From the NCBI GenBank assembly GCA_030528645.1, contig JAUMYM010000002.1, positions 111,509 to 175,508 of the forward strand: a stretch of 64,000 bases of DNA, given 5' to 3'. Shown here piece by piece: positions 25,395 through 34,206 of this stretch (position 1 is its first letter; each line of letters starts with the position of its first letter). The notes beneath the pieces were generated by a model that was not told the origin of the DNA, did no database searches, and saw only the letters and a program-made list of their open reading frames with translations. The position numbers were made by a program, and so were the translations under genes. This DNA comes from Erysipelotrichaceae bacterium (GTDB lineage Bacteria > Bacillota_I > Bacilli_A > Erysipelotrichales > Erysipelotrichaceae).

Positions 25395-26423
25395 TTAATC
25401 ATAATGAAATGTAATCACTTGTTTTAAAGCATCAACTTTAGCATGAACACCAAAAGGAATAATACATCTAGGTGTCGCATGTCCAATGTTGATGTTGTAT
25501 AAAATAGGTAACTTTGGATTATGAATAACTTCCTTTAACACCTCTTTGTACTCTTCATAATGAAGTTCATCCATCGGTTTACCAACTAAAACTCCTGAAA
25601 TCACATCAAAAATACCGGTCTGTTTTAATGCCTCTAACATGGTTTTAAAGTGTTCTACGGATGGCTTCTCTTCACTGGTTTCTAGCAATAAAATCTTACC
25701 TTGCCATTCTTGCTTACTTGGAAATAAACCATATTTCTTTTGTAAACTTACACTATCTACATGTCGATTTGTTACCAATAAATCATAAATTGATTCTAAA
25801 CATCCACCCAAGATTTTTCCTTCAAATGTGCTTGCTCCTTGTAACAGTTCAAATGGCTGATTGTTATGACAAACACGCTTCGTATTTAATGCATTTTCAC
25901 TAAAATCACTACGCTCTTCATACCACACATCACTTGGATACACTGCTTGAATCTTGCCTGTTTCCAATAACTCTTTGAAATATTGTTTACTATATGGAAG
26001 CATGTCTTGATCCAACTCACAAACATCAGCGATAAAGGATTGTCCGTAAAAGGTATAAATCCCTAATTTATGTAACATGAAATGATTAATGGTTGTATCT
26101 GAAAAACCTAAGAATACCTTTTGCGATACTACGTTCTTTAATGCATCTTCCTCAAATACATAAGGAAGTAAACGGTACGTATCATTTCCCCCAATCGCAC
26201 ATAAAATCATATCCACTTCTTCATCTTTAAATGCTTCAATAAGATCTTCCGCTCTTTTTTCCGGATGTTGTTCTAAGTATGCAATGCCACGTAAGGCATG
26301 TTTCATAATCTTGACGTTTACTCCAAATTCTTCTAATCGTTTCATCCCTAAATCATATTCATGTTTTACAAAGTCTTCTCCGAGCATTCCACTTGATAAA
26401 CTTACAATTCCTACTGTTTTCAT
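25395..26423 (-). CDS. S66 family peptidase (LD-carboxypeptidase/MccF-like)
   Basis: A 342-residue protein of the S66 fold: SLSSGMLGE at the N-terminus, the nucleophile-elbow region CAIGGNDTYRLLPY (about residues 75-88), GFSDTTINHFMLHKLG, and the C-terminal acid/histidine region VLLVGKPMD and NIGHATPRCIIPFG (His/Glu relay). At the usual catalytic Ser position there is Thr (GGNDT instead of GGxxS), which may alter activity. LD-carboxypeptidases trim tetrapeptides in murein recycling; MccF-like members cleave peptide-nucleotide antibiotics. It stands alone between terminator and ula operon. Confidence 0.85.
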   Translation of the reverse strand: MKTVGIVSLSSGMLGEDFVKHEYDLGMKRLEEFGVNVKIMKHALRGIAYLEQHPEKRAEDLIEAFKDEEVDMILCAIGGNDTYRLLPYVFEEDALKNVVSQKVFLGFSDTTINHFMLHKLGIYTFYGQSFIADVCELDQDMLPYSKQYFKELLETGKIQAVYPSDVWYEERSDFSENALNTKRVCHNNQPFELLQGASTFEGKILGGCLESIYDLLVTNRHVDSVSLQKKYGLFPSKQEWQGKILLLETSEEKPSVEHFKTMLEALKQTGIFDVISGVLVGKPMDELHYEEYKEVLKEVIHNPKLPILYNINIGHATPRCIIPFGVHAKVDALKQVITFHYD

Positions 26424-26473
26424 CCTATCTTCACCTTTTTACCTTTTATCCATTATAACGTAAAAATTATTTT

Positions 26474-27334
26474 TTAATCTTCTTTAAACACTTCATCCAA
26501 ATAACTTCTTAAAAAAGTATTTGCGAAGTAACAATCCTTCTGCCAGTCTTCTTGACCAACATACCAAAACTCACCAACAAAACGACGAACACCTAATTCT
26601 TTCAAGACTTCAATACCACCCTTGAAATCCGTTTGTCCCGTTCCAAAAGGAACTTCACGATATTTCCCGGGTAACATTTCTTTTAAATGTCCGGCAATGA
26701 TATGCCCTTTTCCTAGTCGATAATCATCTAAGACGTTATGCCCATACTTCAATGCCGCATTGGTACAGTTACCAAAATCCGGATATACATGTAAGTATGG
26801 ACTATCGACTAACTTAACATATTCCATTGACTTCCCTACTGTATCCATAAAAGGTGTTTCCATCGTTTCAAAGCCTAAAAGAATTCCTTTATTTGCTGCC
26901 ATAAGTGTCGCTTTTTTTAGGTTTTCAATGAAATTTGCCTTCGTCTTTTCATTACCTTCTTTGTAATAGACATCATAACCAGCCAACTGAATGATAGGTA
27001 CACCTAATTTGTAAGCTAAATCAACCGCTTCCTGCATGATTTCAAGTGCTTTTTTTGTTACTTCTAGATCTTCATCGCCTAAAGGAAAACGACGATGTCC
27101 ACTTAAACAGATGGATTTAATGTATAGATCTTTTTCTTCCATGAGATGTCTTAAGGCATAAATTTCATCATCGCTCCACTTTAAACGTGCAAGTTTCGCA
27201 TCCGTTTCATCAATACTCATTTCTAAGTAATCAAACCCAAACTCTTTACAATAACTTAACTTTTCTTCCCAAGTTAACTCATTAGGCATACTTTTTTCAT
27301 ATTGCCCTAATTGATATTGTTTATTTTTGCCCAT
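26474..27334 (-). CDS. ulaE: L-ribulose-5-phosphate 3-epimerase (UlaE-type)
   Basis: A 286-residue TIM-barrel epimerase converting L-xylulose-5-P to L-ribulose-5-P in L-ascorbate breakdown. It shows [46 protein letters not shown] and [14 protein letters not shown], with the metal site residues spread as in UlaE/SgbU. The start at 27334 is chosen because GGGAG lies 6 bp upstream; an ATG at 27352 gives a longer and less plausible overlap with ulaF. It is the last gene of the ula operon. Confidence 0.93.
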   Translation of the reverse strand: MGKNKQYQLGQYEKSMPNELTWEEKLSYCKEFGFDYLEMSIDETDAKLARLKWSDDEIYALRHLMEEKDLYIKSICLSGHRRFPLGDEDLEVTKKALEIMQEAVDLAYKLGVPIIQLAGYDVYYKEGNEKTKANFIENLKKATLMAANKGILLGFETMETPFMDTVGKSMEYVKLVDSPYLHVYPDFGNCTNAALKYGHNVLDDYRLGKGHIIAGHLKEMLPGKYREVPFGTGQTDFKGGIEVLKELGVRRFVGEFWYVGQEDWQKDCYFANTFLRSYLDEVFKED

Positions 27335-28016
27335 AGTAAGCTCCCGGACCATGTTTTCTTAGAAAGTGCTTGTCTAATAATTCTTGTTGCATACGTCCAA
27401 CCTCTTTATTGATTAATAACGTATTCATTGCCATAAACGCAACTTCTTCCAACACCACAGAGTTAAATACCGCATTTTTTGCATCTTTACCCCACGTAAA
27501 AGGACCATGACTTGCTACTAACACAGCCGGCATTTGATTTGGATCAATATTACGTTTTGTAAACTCCTCAACAATGGTTTTTCCTGTTTCAAGTTCATAT
27601 TCACCTTGAATCGCATCCACACGCATTTTATCGGTACAAGGAATGTTACCATAGAAATAATCCGCATGCGTTGTTCCCAATGCCACTAAGTCTTGATTGG
27701 CTTGTGCCCATGAAGTTGCATATCTTGAATGCGTATGTACAACTGCCTTAATATCTTTAAAATTTTTATACAGTTCAAGATGAGTCATTAAATCACTTGA
27801 TGGTTTATAGTGTCCTTCCACGACATTTCCATCCATATCACAAACAACCATATCTTCCACTTTCATGGTTTCATATTCAACACCACTTGGTTTAATCACA
27901 ATTAAGCCTTTTTCACGATCAATGGCTGATACATTACCCCAAGTAAAGGTTACAAGTTGATATTTTGGTAATAGTAAATTCGCTTGAAATACTTCTTCTT
28001 TTAATTGTTCTAACAT
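27321..28016 (-). CDS. ulaF: L-ribulose-5-phosphate 4-epimerase
   Basis: A 231-residue class II aldolase/epimerase. Family blocks are [21 protein letters not shown] (phosphate-binding loop), the zinc site [12 protein letters not shown], and [24 protein letters not shown] supplies further active-site residues. It makes D-xylulose-5-P, the entry to the pentose phosphate pathway. It overlaps ulaE by 14 bp. AraD and SgbE are close relatives, but the neighbouring ascorbate PTS makes UlaF the right assignment. Confidence 0.93.
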   Translation of the reverse strand: MLEQLKEEVFQANLLLPKYQLVTFTWGNVSAIDREKGLIVIKPSGVEYETMKVEDMVVCDMDGNVVEGHYKPSSDLMTHLELYKNFKDIKAVVHTHSRYATSWAQANQDLVALGTTHADYFYGNIPCTDKMRVDAIQGEYELETGKTIVEEFTKRNIDPNQMPAVLVASHGPFTWGKDAKNAVFNSVVLEEVAFMAMNTLLINKEVGRMQQELLDKHFLRKHGPGAYYGQK

Positions 28017-28025
28017 ACAAACCTC

Positions 28026-29051
28026 CTACTTTGTAATGCGATAAATAGCTGCTTCATCTTTTGTATGATTTGCTGAAATGATAATGTCTTCGTCTTCAAA
28101 GTTTACAACCGTTAAGTTTGCAGGACCTACCCCTTTTTCAACAATGGTTACCTCATATTGACCATTGTGGTATTGAATAATAAATAACTCAGCTTCTACT
28201 CGACGTACCCCACCAACAAAACTATTTACACCACAGATGGTTGTACCAACTAAAGTATGTGCAAAGTCAATCTCAGTTGGATATGTATAATCCAATTCAT
28301 ACTTACCATTTACTAACTTATAGATTTTCATTTGATTGCCATGGAATGGTTCAATCGTCATCATTTCCAATTGTCCATCATTGTTAACATCACTAAAAGC
28401 AATTTCACTGATGTTTCCATCTAAGATTTTTTCAATTGTCCATTTCCCATCATATGGAGGCATAACACGCACCACTCCTTGATCCGATGCAAAGTATCCA
28501 CATACTTTTCCTTCATATACACCTTGAGCATATCCATGATTGCGATAACAATCATCATAAATCTTTTCTAAATGTATTTCTTGCGTTAAATCATCCGGAA
28601 GTTTTGCTACATATATTTGTCCCGGTAAACTCCAATCTTCTTTATGTTGTTTATCTTTGGCGATAGTTGCGCCAATGAAATAATTTACACCATTTACATT
28701 ATAAATATCAAAACGATGAATATATGGTAGTGAAAATAAATCTTTTATTTCCCATCCATTTTCTGTTTTTTTACCCCAAACAATCTTCGCTAGACTTGGA
28801 GATACTTTTAAATAAAACTCATTTACTGCCAAAAACTCACCATTTTTACCCGGAATCGGAATAATCGACATACAGCCACCACGATCCTTCCAAACCACTT
28901 CTTTTTCACTAAAATCTTTCCCGGAATATGCCATACATAAACTGTTAGGATCTTCACTTGCCAATAAGGCATAAAATTTATTATCAATTGTGATATGACT
29001 TGCACTATAGCATCTTCTTATATCATCTAAATGTATTTTTTCAATTTTCAT
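28026..29051 (-). CDS. Unknown protein of the ula operon, beta-propeller-like with one Ca-type loop
   Basis: A 341-residue soluble protein without signal peptide. Repeated short beta-strand segments with aromatic residues (for example YALLASEDP, FLAVNEFYL, NYFIGATIA, VCGYFASD) suggest a beta-propeller. DVNNDGQLE at residues 221-229 is a DxNxDG calcium/FG-GAP-type loop. It sits between ulaB and ulaF, 9 bp from ulaF, so it should serve ascorbate use or a related sugar acid. No catalytic motif was recognised. The operon has no ulaD-like decarboxylase, so a link to that missing step is possible but unproven. Confidence 0.75.
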   Translation of the reverse strand: MKIEKIHLDDIRRCYSASHITIDNKFYALLASEDPNSLCMAYSGKDFSEKEVVWKDRGGCMSIIPIPGKNGEFLAVNEFYLKVSPSLAKIVWGKKTENGWEIKDLFSLPYIHRFDIYNVNGVNYFIGATIAKDKQHKEDWSLPGQIYVAKLPDDLTQEIHLEKIYDDCYRNHGYAQGVYEGKVCGYFASDQGVVRVMPPYDGKWTIEKILDGNISEIAFSDVNNDGQLEMMTIEPFHGNQMKIYKLVNGKYELDYTYPTEIDFAHTLVGTTICGVNSFVGGVRRVEAELFIIQYHNGQYEVTIVEKGVGPANLTVVNFEDEDIIISANHTKDEAAIYRITK

Positions 29052-29072
29052 TGTATTCTCCTTTTAATAAAC

Positions 29073-29093
29073 AAGCTGCCAAATTGGCAGCTT
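29073..29093 (-). terminator. Intra-operon hairpin after ulaB
   Basis: A perfect palindrome with 8-bp arms (AAGCTGCC/GGCAGCTT) around a 5-nt loop lies between ulaB and the unknown gene. The minus-strand T run is weak (GTTTATT), so it is more likely a partial attenuator or RNA-stability element than a full stop. Confidence 0.55.
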
Positions 29094-29099
29094 AAATGA

Positions 29100-29402
29100 T
29101 TATTGATGTAGCTCAACTAAGCCAGAAGCTTTTAATAACTCTTGAGCTTCTTTATCCGATAAGACATTTTTCATACCACAAATCTTTACACCTTTTTTTG
29201 CAGCATCATCAAACATACTTACAAAGTTCAATGGACAAAATACTACATCATATTGACTAGCAGCACTTTTCCCTTCTGAAAGTGAACAGTGATGAATCGT
29301 TTGAACCTTAAGATTTAAATCCTTTGTAGCTTTTTCCACACGCATTTTCATCATTAATGATGTCCCGGCACCATTTGCACACGCAACTAATATTTTTAAC
29401 AT
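29100..29402 (-). CDS. ulaB: PTS ascorbate-specific EIIB
   Basis: A 100-residue EIIB with the phosphocysteine loop VACANGAGTSLMMKMRVEKA (Cys8), the form found in UlaB/SgaB. It passes phosphate from UlaC to the sugar during transport by UlaA. The gene touches ulaA by 1 bp. The hairpin after it may adjust the amount of downstream enzyme transcript. Confidence 0.93.
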   Translation of the reverse strand: MLKILVACANGAGTSLMMKMRVEKATKDLNLKVQTIHHCSLSEGKSAASQYDVVFCPLNFVSMFDDAAKKGVKICGMKNVLSDKEAQELLKASGLVELHQ

Positions 29403-30871
29403 TATTTCATCCCTTTCTTACTTTCCATTTTTTCTTTATATGCATCATAATCTTCTGTGATTAAGAAATATGTATCCGGATTTGCACGATATTGTAATTG
29501 TGGAATTGCGATTAATGTAATAATCACGATTGCTAAACCGGCATAACTCAAGTACTTCATAACTACTGTAAAGATTGGCCATACAACTGCCCAGTCCCAC
29601 ATACCTAAGTATCCACCATATGATGCTAATCCTACCCAAGAAGCGATGAGTGCTGAACCTAACACTTGGCATAGCCCTGCAATAAATGGCATGATGATGG
29701 CAGCTTTAATACCACCTTTATTATTTGCAAATACAGCGATTGTTGCATTATCGAAGAACACAGGAACGAAACCTGCAATAACCAATGTTGGAGATTTTAA
29801 TAAAATTAATCCAACGATAGCTAAGAATTGACCAAAAGCACCAGCTAAGAATCCTACTGTAACGGCATTTGGAGATCCAAATCCATATGTAGCAGCACAG
29901 TCAATACCTGGAACTGCACCCGGCAAGAATGAGTTCGAAATACCTTGGAATGATTGTGTAAGTTCTGTAACGAATGTACGAACACCTAATTGTAAGATTG
30001 CTAAATATACTGCAAAGTTAAAACATGTTGTTGTAATGTAGAAGAAGAAGTTTTTATCCGCTTTTAAGAAACCTTGTTCTACTAAATATGGTTTACCTAA
30101 AACTGCTAAGATAATGCCAAAGAACACTAACATTAAGATGGAAGTCGCAACCATGTTTTCATTAAAGATTGACAACCAACCAGGAAGTTGAATATCTTCT
30201 AAACGCTTAGAGTTCTTACCTTTAAAGCGTTCTGATAATTTTGAGAAGAAATATAAACCGAACATTTGTTGGTGAGCCACACAGAAGCCTCCACCCTCAG
30301 TTAAATCTTGTGTAATTTCAACTGTTAAGTTTGAACCAACTGCCCAATATAGACCTAACACTAGCCCCATAACCACTAATGTTACATTATCACCCAACGC
30401 TGGGAAACAGAATAAAATTAGCCAAAATGCTGTTGCTGATTGTTGCATTTGAACATGCCCGGTTGTAAATACGGCACGAAGTTTTGTGAACTTTTTAAAA
30501 CGTACTAATAATAAGTTAAAAATAAATGCCACAAGAAGTAACAACATTACTTGTGAGAATGTACGACCAAATACTTCTTCCATACCTGTTTGAACCGCAT
30601 TTTGTCCAAAGTATGGGTCAATCACCATCGCATCTAAATTAAAACGATCTTTTAATCCAACTAAAATTGGTCTAAAGTTACTAACTAATCCTCCAGAACC
30701 AACACCTAAAATAAGATAACCAACCGTTGCTTTAATAAAACCTGCAAATGCTTCATAGACCGGTTTACGTAATAATAAGTATCCTACTAAAACCATAAAC
30801 CCAATGAAATAAGCCGGTTGGGTTAGAATGTTACTGGCAAAAAATTTCCATATTTCAAATAAAAAATTCAT
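29402..30871 (-). CDS. ulaA: PTS ascorbate-specific EIIC permease
   Basis: A 489-residue UlaA/SgaT-type permease, a separate EIIC superfamily with about eleven membrane segments. Recognisable blocks are GFIKATVGYLILGVGSGGLV, the GGGFCVAHQQMFGLYF region, VRTFVTELTQSFQGISNSFLPGAVPGIDCAATYGFG and GFVPVFFDNATIAVFAN. It imports L-ascorbate as the 6-phosphate. It lies 17 bp after ulaC and overlaps ulaB by one base. Length is normal for the family. Confidence 0.95.
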   Translation of the reverse strand: MNFLFEIWKFFASNILTQPAYFIGFMVLVGYLLLRKPVYEAFAGFIKATVGYLILGVGSGGLVSNFRPILVGLKDRFNLDAMVIDPYFGQNAVQTGMEEVFGRTFSQVMLLLLVAFIFNLLLVRFKKFTKLRAVFTTGHVQMQQSATAFWLILFCFPALGDNVTLVVMGLVLGLYWAVGSNLTVEITQDLTEGGGFCVAHQQMFGLYFFSKLSERFKGKNSKRLEDIQLPGWLSIFNENMVATSILMLVFFGIILAVLGKPYLVEQGFLKADKNFFFYITTTCFNFAVYLAILQLGVRTFVTELTQSFQGISNSFLPGAVPGIDCAATYGFGSPNAVTVGFLAGAFGQFLAIVGLILLKSPTLVIAGFVPVFFDNATIAVFANNKGGIKAAIIMPFIAGLCQVLGSALIASWVGLASYGGYLGMWDWAVVWPIFTVVMKYLSYAGLAIVIITLIAIPQLQYRANPDTYFLITEDYDAYKEKMESKKGMK

Positions 30872-30888
30872 ATTATTCCCCTTTATGC

Positions 30889-31350
30889 TTACGCATACTT
30901 TCTAGCTACGGCTAATAACTCTTCATCGTTATTCACCTTAAGCAATTCACTCACTAACTCTTCATTCATTAAAAGTTCAGATAGCTGCATCATGTTTGCC
31001 AAATGATCTTCATGATTACAAGATACAAGTGTAAAGAACAATCTTGCATCTTTTTCACGATCCTCTTTTTCAAACACTACGGCTTGATTTACCTTCATAA
31101 AGCCAATGCCTGTTTTCAATGTCCCTTTCGCATTTTCAGTAGAATGAGGCATTGCGATATTTGGAGCAATTACAATATAAGAACCATATTTTTCAACACA
31201 ATCAATAATCGCATCGATATACTCACTTGTAATATAACCAGCCTTCATTAATGGTTGTCCACAAGCCACTAATGCATCTTTCCAATTTTCAAATCCTTCA
31301 TGATAACAAGTCAATTTGTTATCGACCATCGTTTGCAATAGATTACTCAT
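30889..31350 (-). CDS. ulaC: PTS ascorbate-specific EIIA
   Basis: A 153-residue EIIA of the fructose/mannitol fold. The phosphorylated histidine is His69 in IAPNIAMPHSTENAKG. It receives phosphate from HPr and passes it to UlaB. The start overlaps the ulaG stop by one base, and ulaA follows after 17 bp. It is separate from the PRD regulator's EIIA domain and from the lactose-type EIIA. Confidence 0.93.
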   Translation of the reverse strand: MSNLLQTMVDNKLTCYHEGFENWKDALVACGQPLMKAGYITSEYIDAIIDCVEKYGSYIVIAPNIAMPHSTENAKGTLKTGIGFMKVNQAVVFEKEDREKDARLFFTLVSCNHEDHLANMMQLSELLMNEELVSELLKVNNDEELLAVARKYA

Positions 31351-32414
31351 TATAAGATACTCTTAAACGGAACGTTTCTTTCTTCTGTAAAGCAATCTTC
31401 AAATCCACGACGATAATGGAATTTTAATAAATCTTTATCTTGTGGCCAAATATATTTGCCACCAACATCCCAAATAAATGGATGGAATTTATACTTCAAT
31501 ACATCTTTCTTAAAGTTGTAAATCATCATGATTTCCTCCGGATCTGCTTTCATGTTTGTCCATACATCATGATGAAGTGGAATTACCACTTTTGCATTAC
31601 ATGCTTCTGCCATACGACAAATATCCACAGAAGTCATCTTATCTTGACAACCAACCGGATTTTCTCCGTAAGAACCAAATACTACATCAATATCATACTT
31701 CTTACCGATTTCTGCATAACAGATACTATAGTGTGAATCACCAGTGTGATAAATATTACCCGCAGGTGTTTCAAATAAATAGTTAACCGCTTTATCGTCC
31801 ATATTACTTGGACAAATACCACTGATATTTTCATTTACTTCTGTTGTTACAAGACATGTACGATCATAAGAATCCAATACGTGAATTTTCACATCTTTGA
31901 TTTGGATCACATCTCCCGGTTTTACTACACGGCAACGTTCTTCAGGAACACCCCATGCAAGCCACTTCTTAACACTTTCCAATGGTCCAATAAACGGTAC
32001 ATCATCCTTACAATTCTTAAGTACAGCTGCTGCAAAGAACAAATCAATATGATCATTATGATAATGTGTTGATAATACAGCATCACACTTTGTAACTGCA
32101 AATGGATCATAAACAATCGGTGCACCTCTTAAATTTGGTTGTAGTGCCTTAACTCCCATCATATTTCTCATTTGATGGTAAGGTAACATCTCTGCTACTT
32201 TTTGCGTTCGTTTTCCATTGCCAAACCACAAATCAATCGCAATATTTGTGTCATTTTCTGTCTTCATCCAAAGACCAACACAGCCAAGCCACCACATCGC
32301 TAAATTCCCCGGTTTTACAACTTCATTGTCAATTTCTTCATTTAGCCAAGTTCCCCATTCCGGAAACGCCCCTAAAATCCAAGATTCGCGTGTAACATCA
32401 TTTACTTTTGGCAT
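31350..32414 (-). CDS. ulaG: L-ascorbate-6-phosphate lactonase
   Basis: A 354-residue metallo-beta-lactamase-fold lactonase. The metal site HYHNDH at residues 117-122 follows DAVLST, and further histidines appear in [13 protein letters not shown] and PLHHDVWTN. It opens the lactone ring of L-ascorbate-6-P to 3-keto-L-gulonate-6-P. It is the first gene of the ula operon, preceded by AGGAG. Upstream (32415-32601) are an inverted repeat and a CRE-like site that could mediate UlaR and CcpA control. Confidence 0.95.
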   Translation of the reverse strand: MPKVNDVTRESWILGAFPEWGTWLNEEIDNEVVKPGNLAMWWLGCVGLWMKTENDTNIAIDLWFGNGKRTQKVAEMLPYHQMRNMMGVKALQPNLRGAPIVYDPFAVTKCDAVLSTHYHNDHIDLFFAAAVLKNCKDDVPFIGPLESVKKWLAWGVPEERCRVVKPGDVIQIKDVKIHVLDSYDRTCLVTTEVNENISGICPSNMDDKAVNYLFETPAGNIYHTGDSHYSICYAEIGKKYDIDVVFGSYGENPVGCQDKMTSVDICRMAEACNAKVVIPLHHDVWTNMKADPEEIMMIYNFKKDVLKYKFHPFIWDVGGKYIWPQDKDLLKFHYRRGFEDCFTEERNVPFKSIL

Positions 32415-32437
32415 ACTTCACACTCCTTTACCTAAAG

Positions 32438-32484
32438 TAATCATATATAATTACTCATTAATTCACAATACAATTATATGATTA
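32438..32484. promoter_or_regulatory. Inverted repeat upstream of ulaG (possible UlaR operator)
   Basis: TAATCATATATAATT (32438-32452) and AATTATATGATTA (32472-32484) form an imperfect inverted repeat with arms separated by 19 bp in the divergent ulaG/32602 region. DeoR-family regulators often bind such spaced AT-rich repeats; assignment to UlaR is inference. Confidence 0.4.
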
Positions 32485-32526
32485 TTTGACCGTTTATATG
32501 AACTATTTACAAAATTATACATGAAA

Positions 32527-32540
32527 TTAAGCGTTTACAT
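32527..32540. promoter_or_regulatory. CRE-like site (CcpA) in the ula intergenic region
   Basis: Read on the minus strand, TGTAAACGCTTAAT matches the CRE consensus TGWAANCGNTNWCA at 12 of 14 positions. It lies between ulaG and the divergent gene, where catabolite repression of ascorbate use would act. Confidence 0.4.
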
Positions 32541-32552
32541 GTCTTAAATACA

Positions 32553-32582
32553 TTGACTTTTATGTCTATATAAACATATAAT
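32553..32582 (+). promoter_or_regulatory. Promoter of the 32602 gene and ulaR
   Basis: TTGACT, an 18-bp spacer and TATAAT, close to consensus and 19 bp before the ATG at 32602. Confidence 0.7.
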
Positions 32583-32601
32583 GGGTTGAGGTTAAAACGA
32601 T

Positions 32602-33369
32602 ATGAAACTAAAACAATTTATTTTTCATCCCAGAACACAACGCATAATCAATTTTATTATTTATACAGTTTTTGTCATTTTTTCAGTAAACTTAATCTTA
32701 AAAACACAAGATATAAAAGTAAAAGCACTCTACTTAGCAATCACCCTGATTATGTTAAGTGTCGCCCTGTTTGCCGAATATTTAAATTATCAATATCAGT
32801 TAGCCATTAAAGCCTTAAATATGGAATGTGATCCTGAAAAAGCAGTAACAATTTTTAATCATTTACAAAAAAAAGATATCTTTCGTTCCTACAAAAACGA
32901 TCGTATTTTATTTGACTTACTTTATTATGTCGCAACCTTTGATAGTGAACGTATTTTAAAACATCTGGAAACTTACGACAAGCAATTTCGCAGCTCCATT
33001 GATATGTTGTTCATCCGAAATGTATCAACCTTTCAAGCCTATGTTTATGCCAATAATAAAACACAAGCTAAAAAATGGTATCCTGAAATTGTAAAGTTAA
33101 AAGATGCAAAAGTAAAAGGACATAAGATTGCTCCTATTTATCACTACACGGAATTAGAAGCCTTATTTTACTATATGAGTAATGATTATCAAAAAGCACT
33201 AAAAAACTATAAATTAGTAAATACGGCATATATGAACAACAAAGAACTTACACAATTTTATTTATACCAATATAAAACAATGTTACAAATCAATTCAAAA
33301 CAAGCAGAAGGTATAAAAAAAGAACTCTACGAAGTGTGTAATAAACTTCCGGTAGAGAAAATGTTATAG
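32602..33369 (+). CDS. Membrane-anchored TPR-like helical protein, unknown function
   Basis: A 255-residue protein: two membrane helices at residues about 12-32 and 43-60, then a cytoplasmic all-helical part with repeated motifs resembling tetratricopeptides (for example ALNMECDPEKAVTIFNHLQKKDIF; YHYTELEALFYYMSNDYQKALKNYKLV). It is 8 bp upstream of the ulaR-like gene in the same transcript and shares no homology with known ula genes that I recognise. The strong promoter suggests constant expression. Role unknown; a membrane scaffold is one possibility. Confidence 0.75.
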   Translation: MKLKQFIFHPRTQRIINFIIYTVFVIFSVNLILKTQDIKVKALYLAITLIMLSVALFAEYLNYQYQLAIKALNMECDPEKAVTIFNHLQKKDIFRSYKNDRILFDLLYYVATFDSERILKHLETYDKQFRSSIDMLFIRNVSTFQAYVYANNKTQAKKWYPEIVKLKDAKVKGHKIAPIYHYTELEALFYYMSNDYQKALKNYKLVNTAYMNNKELTQFYLYQYKTMLQINSKQAEGIKKELYEVCNKLPVEKML

Positions 33370-33377
33370 GTAGAAGT

Positions 33378-34160
33378 ATGAAAGTAAATTATGAAATTGT
33401 AAAACAACGTCGAGATAACATTATGGTTTTAATTCAAAAACTTGGTAAAATTGATGTAGATACCTTAGCCAATGAATTTCAAACCTCTAAAATCACAATA
33501 CGTCGTGACTTGCAGTATTGGGAAGATCGTGGTGCCATTACTCGGTTTCATGGTGGTGCTAAATTAGTACAACACATGGTAAACCACAACAATACCAACT
33601 TTACCAATGATCGTTATAAACACGCCATCGCAAAATACGCCTCTCAATTTATCAAAGATGGAGATACGATTTTTATTAATACTTCCAGCACAGCATTATT
33701 AATTATTCAATATATCAAACATAAACGAGTAACCATTATCACAAACAACGCCAAATCACTGTTAGAAAAACACGATCCGTTGGTATCCATTTTTTTAACA
33801 GGTGGAGAATTACGCTTTCCTAAAGAAGCCATGATTGGAGAGTTTGCCTTAAATAATTTACGTCGTGTTTCTGCCAATAAATGCTTTATCGGATGTAGCG
33901 GTATTAGCGTAACTAACGGAATTACCACTGCCATACAAAATGAAGTTCCTATCAACGAGATGATGATTGAACGCTGCAACGGACCTGTTTTTGTATTATG
34001 TGACTATACTAAGATTGGTAATGATCACAGTTTTACAACCGGACATATTCGTTCTATAAATCATGTGATTACAGACATTAACGCAAGCAATGAACAATGT
34101 GAAAAATTAAAAGAACATGGTGTTTTGGTTACCAAATTAAAACCCCTAAATAAAATATAG
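33378..34160 (+). CDS. ulaR: DeoR-family repressor of the ula operon
   Basis: A 260-residue DeoR/GlpR regulator. The N-terminal winged HTH is LANEFQTSKITIRRDLQYWEDRGAITRFHGGAKL (key DeoR residues T-I-R-R-D-L), and the C-terminal DeoRC sensor domain has DGDTIFINTSSTALLI and FLTGGELRFPKEAMIGEFA. UlaR in E. coli represses ula and responds to L-ascorbate-6-P. Position divergent to the ula operon supports the name. It ends 1 base before a bidirectional terminator stem. Confidence 0.88.
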   Translation: MKVNYEIVKQRRDNIMVLIQKLGKIDVDTLANEFQTSKITIRRDLQYWEDRGAITRFHGGAKLVQHMVNHNNTNFTNDRYKHAIAKYASQFIKDGDTIFINTSSTALLIIQYIKHKRVTIITNNAKSLLEKHDPLVSIFLTGGELRFPKEAMIGEFALNNLRRVSANKCFIGCSGISVTNGITTAIQNEVPINEMMIERCNGPVFVLCDYTKIGNDHSFTTGHIRSINHVITDINASNEQCEKLKEHGVLVTKLKPLNKI

Positions 34161-34187
34161 GTCAACGACTTGCATTGACCTATATTT
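34153..34187. terminator. Bidirectional terminator after ulaR
   Basis: AAAATATAGGTCAA pairs with TTGACCTATATTTT across a 9-nt loop, with A/T runs at both ends. It lies between the convergent ulaR and nitroreductase genes. Confidence 0.85.
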
Positions 34188-34206
34188 TATTAAACAACTA
34201 TATTAA

